NCBI RefSeq assembly: GCF_030813115.1
Contig: NZ_JAUSTY010000001.1
Coordinates: 186,001-250,000, forward strand
Direction of reading: 5' to 3'
DNA from: Bacillus horti
GTDB taxonomy: Bacteria > Bacillota > Bacilli > Caldalkalibacillales > JCM-10596
Length of the DNA: 64,000 nt
A program made the position numbers and the translations under genes. Positions 27,326-34,033 of the stretch are shown one piece after another. Every line of letters begins with the position of its first letter. Within the stretch, counting starts at the first letter, position 1. The notes under the pieces were generated by a model, which saw only the letters and a list, made by a program, of their open reading frames with translations, had not been told where the DNA came from and did not search any database.

Positions 27326-27358
27326 AAAAAAGCCCTTGTTTTAACAAGGACTTTTTTA
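27326..27358. terminator. Terminator of the TM2 gene pair
   Basis: AAAAAAGCCCTTGT and ACAAGGACTTTTTT pair with a 4-nt loop, flanked by A and T runs on both sides. It serves the leftward TM2 genes. Confidence 0.85.
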
Positions 27359-27372
27359 CCTGCATTATTCTT

Positions 27373-27756
27373 CTAGTACTCTCTTTGAGCTTCAGATAGA
27401 ATCTCCGAGAGCAGCTGATCTTCGATCTTTTGATTCATTTTATCAACCTTTTTCTTTAACGTAAACAAATCATAAATGAACAAGCCTACCAGCAATAAAA
27501 GAAGAATTCCAAGTGGAATAAGTAAAATAATTAATTCAAATATAATAGCAATATAGTACAAAATAACCAATACGACATAAACCAACACTTGCAAAACACC
27601 CATAGCTGTATCGCCTAAATAAAATCGGTGTAGACCGAAAAAGCCAATAAAGAATAGTAAAAAAGATACTGCATGAGACTTAGTACGTTTCCTGTATTCT
27701 GATTCAAATACTAATAGCTGTTGAATGTCCAATTTACTTTTTGCTTCCATGCTCAT
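27373..27756 (-). CDS. TM2-domain membrane protein
   Basis: A 127-aa protein with a polar N-terminus, then the TM2 domain: a first helix ending FFIGFFGLHRFYLGDTAMGVLQ and two further hydrophobic segments, here longer than usual. A charged C-terminal tail (KKKVDKMNQKIEDQLL) follows. TM2 proteins have no agreed function. Its start lies 5 nt past the stop of a second TM2 gene, with no strong ribosome binding site, so it is probably translated by coupling. Confidence 0.85.
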   Translation of the reverse strand: MSMEAKSKLDIQQLLVFESEYRKRTKSHAVSFLLFFIGFFGLHRFYLGDTAMGVLQVLVYVVLVILYYIAIIFELIILLIPLGILLLLLVGLFIYDLFTLKKKVDKMNQKIEDQLLSEILSEAQREY

Positions 27757-27761
27757 AGGAA

Positions 27762-28085
27762 CTAGGCTCTTTTTGCTTGAATGACTCTAAGAATGTCATT
27801 CTCGACCTGCTCATTGTGTTCTTTTACCATGCTATGTGTTAGGAATGCATCAACAATCCACCAGACACAAGTGACAATCAAACCGATAACAGTAATCGAT
27901 AATATTAACATAGCGACTGCGCTACCCGTTTTACCCATGTAAAATCTATGACCACCAAAATAACCCAAGAACCACCATAGTAGATAGGCCACTACCATAT
28001 TTTTAGATTTACTTCTTACCTCTGATTCTAAAAGCATAAGCTCTTTAGTATCAAGTTGACTTTTCATCATCATTGTACTATCCAT
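27762..28085 (-). CDS. TM2-domain membrane protein (paralogue)
   Basis: A 107-aa TM2 protein with WWFLGYFGGHRFYMGKTGSAVAML and a second helix ITVIGLIVTCVWWIVDAFL, the compact canonical form. Both N-terminal tails share (K)LDxxxLLxxESExRxxxKxxxVxxLL with the neighbour, so the pair arose by duplication. ATG at 28085 has GGGGGT 4 nt upstream; the GTG at 28097 is inside that site. Confidence 0.85.
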   Translation of the reverse strand: MDSTMMMKSQLDTKELMLLESEVRSKSKNMVVAYLLWWFLGYFGGHRFYMGKTGSAVAMLILSITVIGLIVTCVWWIVDAFLTHSMVKEHNEQVENDILRVIQAKRA

Positions 28086-28211
28086 TTTTACCCCCACTTT
28101 TTTCTATTACAATATTAAGAAATTCTATGTTATTAAATCGTTAACCAAAATATGTCTATACACAATTGCTAATATTTCGACAAAAAATGCAAGGCAATTT
28201 GAATTTCCCAA

Positions 28212-28475
28212 ATGACCTTACATGATTTTATTGCTGCAATAACACTAGGGGGAATAACCGATAATTTGGCCTTTAACACGAAAATCGATATGCTGCATAT
28301 TAGCTACTCCCTTATCATGTTTGGAGTAATTGCTATTTTGGTAACATGGCTTTCATTGAAAAGTCGACGTACAAGAAAATGGCTCTCAGGTCACCCAACA
28401 GTTGTTATTGAAGACGGAAATATATTAGAAGAAAATATGCGTAAAAGATCACTTTCCGTCTATACTTCGGGGTGA
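28212..28475 (+). pseudogene. Remnant of a DUF421 (YetF/YcaP-type) membrane protein
   Basis: The 87-codon frame reads TLHDFIAAITLGGITDN, then a membrane helix and SLKSRRTRKWLSGHPTVVIEDGNILEENMRKRSLSV, the middle part of a DUF421 protein. Intact members have an extra N-terminal helix and a longer C-terminal domain. Here an in-frame stop precedes the start by three codons. The frame ends abruptly where the conserved DDLL...LR segment should follow. No convincing ribosome binding site. A plus-strand terminator remains at 28614-28642. Confidence 0.65.
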
Positions 28476-28613
28476 ACACAATGTGGTATTTGCACATCTA
28501 CTTCGTATGAGCTAGACTGTAGTTCTTATTTGCCATCTAAAACCATTCCTTTCACCCCTCCTGAACATCTCAATTTTATCGGAATGGTCTTGGTGGTCAA
28601 ACCCTCGATCCCT

Positions 28614-28642
28614 CCACCCGCATAGCGGGTGGTTTTTTGTTT
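28614..28642 (+). terminator. Plus-strand terminator
   Basis: CCACCCGC, 3-nt loop, GCGGGTGG followed by TTTTTTGTTT. It faces right and has no intact gene in front of it, only the DUF421 remnant. Confidence 0.9.
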
Positions 28643-28679
28643 CGCTCGTTTCACGCACTCAACCGGCTAAAGCCTAAAT

Positions 28680-28716
28680 AAAAAAAAACAAAAGCTCAAG
28701 CTAAGCTTTTGTTTGC
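28680..28716 (-). terminator. Terminator of the CuA lipoprotein gene
   Basis: CAAAAGCT and AGCTTTTG pair around a 7-nt loop and are followed on the minus strand by nine T. Confidence 0.9.
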
Positions 28717-28738
28717 ATTCCTATGCATATGCTACGTA

Positions 28739-29146
28739 TTATTGAACGATTAATTTAGCCGTCATGTCAGCATGACCTGTACCACACATAATGCTACAGA
28801 TAATGTCATATTCTCCTGGCTCAAGAGTCGCTGTTTGAGATCCGTCACGACTAATATCAATATCTGTGCCTAAAATTTGAATTCCGTGCACACCTTCTGT
28901 ATTAACTAGGTTAACCGTTACTTCTCCAGCAGAAACTACATACTCTTCTTGATCAAAGTCAAAGTTAGAAGCTTCGATTGTTACCTCATTAGAAGCATCC
29001 CCTGTAGCGTCACCATTTGTATCTCCTGGCTCTTCAACAGGTGTTTCTGTCCCGTTATTGTCTGTATTATTATCATCTGCACCACCACAAGCAGCAAGTG
29101 CTAGAGATAATACAAGTAGCATTCCTAGCATCCAAAACTTTTTCAT
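28739..29146 (-). CDS. CuA-type cupredoxin lipoprotein
   Basis: A 135-aa exported lipoprotein: lipobox LAAC with the lipidated Cys20, an Asn/Asp/Glu/Thr-rich linker (residues 24-53) and one cupredoxin domain. The domain holds all the ligands of a binuclear CuA centre: His87, Cys117, Cys121, His125 and Met128 (CSIMCGTGHADM), the same spacing as in the adjacent oxidase subunit II. It has no membrane anchor other than lipid. It probably carries electrons or copper for the neighbouring ba3-type oxidase; that is inference. RBS GGAGG precedes the ATG. Confidence 0.88.
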   Translation of the reverse strand: MKKFWMLGMLLVLSLALAACGGADDNNTDNNGTETPVEEPGDTNGDATGDASNEVTIEASNFDFDQEEYVVSAGEVTVNLVNTEGVHGIQILGTDIDISRDGSQTATLEPGEYDIICSIMCGTGHADMTAKLIVQ

Positions 29147-29179
29147 CTTTCATCCTCCTTGCTTTTTTCTGTCTATACC

Positions 29180-29240
29180 TACTACTTTTATAAGGCTTTT
29201 AGAGATTAATGATAGCTACTATAAAAGTAGTAATTAATCT
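29180..29240 (-). promoter_or_regulatory. Leader with two mutually exclusive hairpins before the CuA lipoprotein gene
   Basis: TACTACTTTTATA (29180-29192) is a perfect 13-bp inverted repeat of 29220-29232. The second arm can instead fold within 29203-29240 (AGATTAAT with ATTAATCT, CTACT with AGTAG). Both cannot form at once. The element lies between the promoter and the ribosome binding site. Confidence 0.6.
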
Positions 29241-29241
29241 A

Positions 29242-29269
29242 ATTATACTCCCTTTTCCCTAAAATCAAA
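29242..29269 (-). promoter_or_regulatory. Sigma-A promoter of the CuA lipoprotein gene
   Basis: Minus-strand TTTGAT (29264-29269), 16-nt spacer, TATAAT (29242-29247), which starts transcription at the edge of the dyad leader. Confidence 0.55.
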
Positions 29270-29355
29270 GACTGTATATTAGACAACTTTGTTACTGAAA
29301 TGTAGCTATTTTGTGAACTAACCCTGATGTTTCTCTAGCCCTAGAATGCCCACAT

Positions 29356-31035
29356 TTACCAAAGTTTAAACCCTGGTGATCCTGGAGGAGCATACTGAAT
29401 CATCTCTATCACGGGAACAATATAGGCAAGAACAATTAATATGATTGAGATCGCTATCCATAGATTCCAATTATCTAAGAACTTAGGTGTAGAGCCAGAT
29501 GCAGGGTTCGGTTCTGCAATCGGGAACTCTTCATTCCCTCTAGGTGAGAAAAAGGCTGAACGAATCATGATAAAGATAAAGATTAAAATCGCAAAGAATA
29601 GTAATGATCCACCTATCGCCATAGCTGTTTTATACGGAATCCAGCTCAGAGCAACTGGATGATCTCCGTATGTAGTTAAATCCGTTCTTCTTGGTGCCCC
29701 TAATAGTCCAGACACATGCATAGCAGAGGACATAAAGAACATACCAATTGTCCAAAGAATGGTTTGAATAATCCCTAATCTATTTAATATCTTTGTTCTT
29801 TTGCGTCCTGTCAGATAAGGTACTAACCAATACGCTGCTCCAAAGAAGGTCAGGGCGACTGACGTACCAACTGTCAAATGGAAGTGACCAACAACCCACA
29901 TCGTATTATGGATCACTTGGTTTAATTGAAAGCTAGCGTTAATTAATCCACCTGCTCCTGCTGGGATAAAAACAATCATACCCATCATAGGAGCAAAGAA
30001 TCTTGCATCTCCCCATGGTAGCTTTTTCAGCCAGCCAAACATTCCTTTTGCTCCCTTTTCTCTTCCCGTTAGCTCAAATGTAGCGAACATCGAGAATGCT
30101 GTCATTAATGAAGGGATTACAACCATAAATGTTAAAACAACCTGTAAGTACTTCCAGAAAGGAGAGATTCCTGACTCTAAAAGCTGATGATGAAATCCAA
30201 CTGGTATAGCAAACAAGAACAGTAAAATGAAGGCTATTCTTGCTAAAGCATCACTGAACACTTTCCCACCAATAATTTTTGGAATAATAACATACCAGCA
30301 CATATAGGCTGGAAGTAACCAGAAATAAACAAGAGGGTGACCAAAATACCAAAACAGAGTTCGACTTAACAGGATATTAATCGATTCCACCCAACCGAAG
30401 GACCAAGGAATAAATTGAAACAGCACAGTTGCTGCAACCCCTAATGTAGCGACAAACCACATGAGCATCGTCACTACAGCCATAAAGCTGAATAATGGAG
30501 ATAGCTTTCCTTTGTGAACTTTTTTCCAGTGTGCATATTGCAGACAAACGGCTGCTCCGCTAAACCAGCTACCCACTACAATAAGAGTAAGAGCAATATA
30601 ATACCAAGGCGATGCCTGTAAGGGTGCGTAAAACGTATACAATACGGTAGCTTCGTTCTGTAAAATCATTACGACTCCGAGTGCTGTTCCTGCTGTCATC
30701 GTCCAAAAGCCTGACCATCCTAAGCGTCGAACAGCTAATGTTAATGAACCTGTTGTTTTACCTAATCCTGCTATAACAAAACCAAAGATAAAAAATGTTG
30801 TAAAGATAAGAGCTAATAATACCCCGTGTGCCGTAAGTAATTGATAATAGCCAATCCCAAAAGGAACCTCGATGACTCCGTTTCGGACTAATGTTTGCAG
30901 AAGACCTGCTATTGCTCCAAGTAAAAGAGCAATAAAGGCAACCCATAAATGAGCTAGGCTAAGCTTCGCTGATGCTTGATGTACCGCAGACTCTAATAAA
31001 AATTGACTTCGTTTTACCTGTCGTTCCGTACTCAT
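29356..31035 (-). CDS. cbaA: ba3-type cytochrome c oxidase subunit I
   Basis: The catalytic haem-copper subunit of a B-family terminal oxidase that reduces oxygen and pumps protons. The 559-aa protein has about 13 membrane helices. The histidine motifs expected for haem and CuB ligands include LLTAHGVLLAL, LFWYFGHPLVYFWLLPAY, VGFHHQLLE and VGHFHLTVGTSVALTFF. The lack of a subunit III gene and the short subunit II fit the ba3 class. Its ATG overlaps the subunit II stop by 4 nt. Confidence 0.95.
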   Translation of the reverse strand: MSTERQVKRSQFLLESAVHQASAKLSLAHLWVAFIALLLGAIAGLLQTLVRNGVIEVPFGIGYYQLLTAHGVLLALIFTTFFIFGFVIAGLGKTTGSLTLAVRRLGWSGFWTMTAGTALGVVMILQNEATVLYTFYAPLQASPWYYIALTLIVVGSWFSGAAVCLQYAHWKKVHKGKLSPLFSFMAVVTMLMWFVATLGVAATVLFQFIPWSFGWVESINILLSRTLFWYFGHPLVYFWLLPAYMCWYVIIPKIIGGKVFSDALARIAFILLFLFAIPVGFHHQLLESGISPFWKYLQVVLTFMVVIPSLMTAFSMFATFELTGREKGAKGMFGWLKKLPWGDARFFAPMMGMIVFIPAGAGGLINASFQLNQVIHNTMWVVGHFHLTVGTSVALTFFGAAYWLVPYLTGRKRTKILNRLGIIQTILWTIGMFFMSSAMHVSGLLGAPRRTDLTTYGDHPVALSWIPYKTAMAIGGSLLFFAILIFIFIMIRSAFFSPRGNEEFPIAEPNPASGSTPKFLDNWNLWIAISIILIVLAYIVPVIEMIQYAPPGSPGFKLW

Positions 31036-31502
31036 TCTACCACCTCAATTCTAGTTCCCATAAACTGATGACCTGTACCACAATATTCATTACATACCAT
31101 CAAGTACTCTCCGGCATCTTTAAAAGTATGTGTTATACGATTAATATGACCTGGAGTAACCATCATGTTTACGTTCGTTTGCGCTACGGCTAAACCGTGA
31201 ACGACATCAGGGCTAGTTACAATAAAATGTACCTTTGCTCCTTTAGGAATTTCAATGTCACTTGGCTGGAAAGCAAAAGCCTGAGCCACAATCACTAGCT
31301 CATATTCTTGATCCCCAATTTGCTTTAAACCTGGATTATCAAAAGGTGGTGTCTCCCGAACCTTCTGCGGATCTATTGTCTCATCATCACTCGGTGGTTC
31401 ATGTCCCATGGCAAAGGCTCCAATTCCTACGATAAGTAAAAACAGTGCCAGGACCCCCGTTCCAAAAATAAGCCATATTTTTTCATATTTATATAAGTGC
31501 AT
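31032..31502 (-). CDS. cbaB: ba3-type cytochrome c oxidase subunit II (CuA)
   Basis: The 156-aa protein has one N-terminal membrane helix (residues 9-31) and an extracytoplasmic cupredoxin domain. That domain carries the CuA ligands His102, Cys137, Cys141, His145 and Met148 (CNEYCGTGHQFM). A single anchor and no haem c domain are typical of ba3 enzymes. It accepts electrons from cytochrome c and passes them to subunit I, whose start codon overlaps its stop. Confidence 0.95.
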   Translation of the reverse strand: MHLYKYEKIWLIFGTGVLALFLLIVGIGAFAMGHEPPSDDETIDPQKVRETPPFDNPGLKQIGDQEYELVIVAQAFAFQPSDIEIPKGAKVHFIVTSPDVVHGLAVAQTNVNMMVTPGHINRITHTFKDAGEYLMVCNEYCGTGHQFMGTRIEVVE

Positions 31503-31563
31503 CTTCTCACCTGCTTTTTCCGATTTATAAATACTTTAATTGAATGAAAGCGCTGTCCTTTTG

Positions 31564-31746
31564 TCACAGCCTATTCAAATACAAGGAAAATACGCCGAAC
31601 CATGTAGCCAGTAAAAATCCACCAATAAGCAGTACTAACGTAAACGTTCCAATGAGTTGTTTTTCTTCAGGTGCTTCATGTTTTGGCTTCATAACCTTCT
31701 CTGCTCGAGATGGCTTATTGGTTGCTGTAGGGATTGATTCCTTCAT
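31564..31746 (-). CDS. cbaD: Cytochrome c oxidase subunit 2A
   Basis: A 60-aa protein with a charged N-terminal half (KPSRAEKVMKPKHEAPEEKQ) and one membrane helix GTFTLVLLIGGFLLATWFGVF. This matches the small subunit IIa that replaces the missing second helix of subunit II in ba3-type oxidases. It is first gene of the oxidase operon. GGGGAGG lies 6 nt before the ATG, and an FNR-type promoter is upstream. Confidence 0.88.
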   Translation of the reverse strand: MKESIPTATNKPSRAEKVMKPKHEAPEEKQLIGTFTLVLLIGGFLLATWFGVFSLYLNRL

Positions 31747-31778
31747 TGCTGACCTCCCCTTTCCTTTAATCTGATTTC

Positions 31779-31821
31779 ATTGTAAAACGACCACACCAGT
31801 TAGATTGTGATATTTATCACA
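31779..31821 (-). promoter_or_regulatory. FNR/CRP-type activated promoter of the oxidase operon
   Basis: A perfect palindrome TGTGATATTTATCACA (31806-31821) lies upstream of a TACAAT -10 (31779-31784, minus strand). With transcription starting at 31772 the palindrome centre is at -41.5, the position of class II FNR/CRP activation. No sigma-A -35 is present, as expected when an activator replaces it. Confidence 0.7.
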
Positions 31822-31887
31822 TTCTAAAATAATATTTTGACAACTTTATAACTTTGAAAAGCATGACCATTTTTTAAAGCAACTTGA

Positions 31888-32016
31888 CAGCTAAATTTAA
31901 TTGGTATTATTGCGGGTATTGGACCCGCCGTTATTAGTCAGTTTCGTTACTTTGGATTGCCCCTAGTCGCCATTGCTCTTGGGTCTATTGAATTTAAACG
32001 CTTAACTTCTCTATAG
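31888..32016 (+). pseudogene. Hydrophobic C-terminal gene remnant
   Basis: A 42-codon open stretch, preceded by a stop and lacking any start codon. It encodes LIGIIAGIGPAVISQFRYFG and LPLVAIALGSIEFKRLTSL. It looks like the last membrane helix of a lost transporter-like protein, ending 18 nt before the decayed tetR gene. Family not recognised. Confidence 0.35.
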
Positions 32017-32034
32017 AAAAGGAAGGAAAAAGCT

Positions 32035-32235
32035 ATGAATCAGCAGGATATGGATAAAAAAAAGAGAATATTGCTAGAGGCTACGGAGCCTTTTTGCTAA
32101 TCAAGGCGCATTGATGCAATCTCAGTACGTGAGATCTGTTCCACGGCAAATGTGATTGTGTCCGCCAATGAACGATCCTATTCAGGATTTAAAGGAGAAA
32201 AATATGTTAACGACACAACAATTAAACAATATTGA
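32035..32235 (+). pseudogene. Decayed TetR-family regulator (N-terminal HTH only)
   Basis: ATG at 32035 follows AAGGAAGG. The frame reads MNQQDMDKKKRILLEATEPF, a TAA at 32098, then RIDAISVREICSTANVIVSANERSYSGFK, which is a recognisable TetR DNA-binding helix-turn-helix. One in-frame stop interrupts it and the ligand-binding domain is absent. The frame ends at a TGA at 32235, inside the start of the next gene. It is therefore a relic of a regulator that once preceded the acetyltransferase gene. Confidence 0.7.
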
Positions 32236-33034
32236 ACAATTGCAAAAAGAGTGTGAAACACATGATCATTTACAGCTAAAGCTTAACTGGGAATTACTTA
32301 GAAGCCGCGGGACGGATCAGCTGGATTTTCTTCATTATGAAAATGGTGAGCTTGTAGCGTTTTTAGGATTGTACGCTTTTGGTTCTACAGTCGAAGTATG
32401 TGGCATGGTTCATCCAAGTAAACGACGAAGAGGACATTTTCAGCACTTGTTCCAATTAGGAATGGAGAAGGTCAAACAAAACGGATACAAGAAAATCTTG
32501 CTGAATGCCCCTGCGGGCTCCGATACCGCAAAAGCTTTCTTGAGTAAACAAGGTGCTGAGTATGCCTTCTCTGAGCATCAAATGCAATGGCAAGAAAGAC
32601 TTCTTGAAGCAACAGATGGTATTCTTCTGAGACAAGCAACAGTAGAAGATTATGATATGCGCGTACGAATATCCGTTACGGCGTTCGGGCTGGACGAAGA
32701 AGACGCTAGATTGATGGAAAGCGAAACCTTAGGGGATAACACTGAATTACTCATGATTGTCGTGGATAAAAGAACGGTAGGGAAAATTCGGGTAAGTCGG
32801 GAAGAGGGGCAAGCATGGATATATGGATTTTCTATTTTGCCAGAATACCAGGGCAAAGGAATAGGCAGAAAAGTGTTGCGCCGAGTCATTAAAGAGCAGA
32901 ACTTGGCTGGTTACTCCGTACACTTGGAAGTTGAAACGAAAAACGATCATGCACTAGGGTTATATGAATCGGTTGGATTCAAAGCGGTACATGCACAAGA
33001 TTACTATACGTATCAACTGATTCCCTCTAAATAA
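32204..33034 (+). CDS. Double-GNAT acetyltransferase
   Basis: A 276-aa protein with two GNAT folds. The N-terminal half (CGMVHPSKRRRGHFQHLFQLGMEKVKQNGYKK) has a degenerate acetyl-CoA loop. The C-terminal half (residues about 145-272) has a complete motif LPEYQGKGIGRKVLRRVI and NDHALGLYESVGF. The start ATG at 32204 has AAAGGAG upstream; in-frame ATGs at 32156 and 32168 fall in the decayed tetR gene and lack a ribosome binding site. Substrate unknown. Confidence 0.88.
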   Translation: MLTTQQLNNIEQLQKECETHDHLQLKLNWELLRSRGTDQLDFLHYENGELVAFLGLYAFGSTVEVCGMVHPSKRRRGHFQHLFQLGMEKVKQNGYKKILLNAPAGSDTAKAFLSKQGAEYAFSEHQMQWQERLLEATDGILLRQATVEDYDMRVRISVTAFGLDEEDARLMESETLGDNTELLMIVVDKRTVGKIRVSREEGQAWIYGFSILPEYQGKGIGRKVLRRVIKEQNLAGYSVHLEVETKNDHALGLYESVGFKAVHAQDYYTYQLIPSK

Positions 33035-33064
33035 ATTTGCGCTTGCGTTAAAGTATACTAATGT

Positions 33065-33117
33065 AAAAAGGAGATATCTCTAAGATCACTCCATGATCCT
33101 TTGAGACATCTCCTTTA
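33065..33117. terminator. Bidirectional terminator between the GNAT gene and fnr
   Basis: AAAGGAGATATCTC pairs with GAGACATCTCCTTT around an inner GATCA/TGATC stem, with T-rich tails in both directions. It ends two convergent genes. Confidence 0.85.
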
Positions 33118-33141
33118 TTTTAATTTGCTTAGAGTATTCCT

Positions 33142-33882
33142 TTATAGCCTGCAGATTTCCTTCGGGCAGCCTTCGCAATGACATATATTCTGTAGCCTTT
33201 TCATATCTAGGATAACAAGATGTCCTTGAGCATTATCAACAATCTGTTCCTTCCTCAAATGGCTTAACAGACGGTTCACTGTCTCTCTTGTTGCCCCAAT
33301 AAGATTAGCTATTTCAGTGTTCGTAAACTTTTTGGTCATGACTATTTTACTGCCTTGCTCCTCCCCATAGCTATTCGCCATCCTTATCAAAGTAGAAGCC
33401 AAAGCTCCATCCTTACCGTATAGGAGCAAATCTCTCATTTTGTACTGTGTACACGTATGCATATCTGCCAGCCATTTTAATATTTCTAAAGCAAGGTCAT
33501 GATCCTGCCATAATAAAAGCTCCAGGTCATGCTTGCTAATTACACCAAGCTCACAAGCTTCTTGAGCTATAGCTGTAAAACCAAATTGGGTCTGCACTGA
33601 AAATGAATATTCCCCGAGCATATCTCCCTCACGGTAGTAAAATAAATCATAATCTCTTCCATCAGCTGATGGCTTTGTTAGCTTAACCGAACCACTTAAA
33701 ATATAATAAAGTTTATCTGCCTTTTCTCCTTCAAGAAAAATAGGGGTATCCGCTGCCATTTTTACCGTTGTCATAATGTCTTTTAACTTTAATAGACTTT
33801 TCTCCGAAAAATGAGCTGTATTAGATGTTGAAACACCGTTATGGACTAGGTTTATTGAACACTTCTGAATATGTTTTTGCAT
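33142..33882 (-). CDS. fnr: Oxygen-sensing regulator Fnr (Bacillus type, C-terminal Fe-S cysteines)
   Basis: A 246-aa Crp/Fnr-family transcription factor: cyclic-nucleotide-type beta-roll, dimer helix and a winged HTH (FTNTEIANLIGATRETVNRLLSHL). The C-terminus NICHCEGCPKEICRL has Cys236-x2-Cys239-x4-Cys244, the spacing of the [4Fe-4S] ligands in B. subtilis Fnr, plus an extra Cys234. This indicates direct oxygen sensing, unlike E. coli Fnr with N-terminal cysteines. The start ATG at 33882 is chosen over 33894, which abuts the AGAAGG site. FNR-type boxes occur just upstream and at the oxidase operon. Confidence 0.92.
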   Translation of the reverse strand: MQKHIQKCSINLVHNGVSTSNTAHFSEKSLLKLKDIMTTVKMAADTPIFLEGEKADKLYYILSGSVKLTKPSADGRDYDLFYYREGDMLGEYSFSVQTQFGFTAIAQEACELGVISKHDLELLLWQDHDLALEILKWLADMHTCTQYKMRDLLLYGKDGALASTLIRMANSYGEEQGSKIVMTKKFTNTEIANLIGATRETVNRLLSHLRKEQIVDNAQGHLVILDMKRLQNICHCEGCPKEICRL

Positions 33883-33901
33883 ACCTAACACCATCCTTCT
33901 T

Positions 33902-33917
33902 TGTGAATGAATTCACT
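33902..33917. promoter_or_regulatory. FNR-type box upstream of fnr
   Basis: TGTGAATGAATTCACT, matching TGTGA-N6-TCACT, ends only 20 nt before the fnr start codon. At that distance it would lie at or after the transcription start, so it would act as a repressing (autoregulatory) site. Confidence 0.5.
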
Positions 33918-34033
33918 ATCTCTTACTCTTATCATAATCATTTATGATGGTAAAAGGAGGATGATATTGTGTCAAATTACGTACATTACTAGGAAAATGA
34001 CAAGAAAAGCGCTTGAACCTCCTATTTTTATAT

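Noticed and set aside
31884-31910. TTGACA and TATTAT before the decayed tetR gene
   Set aside because: The spacer is only 15 nt and the hexamers overlap a relic reading frame; not enough to call a promoter.
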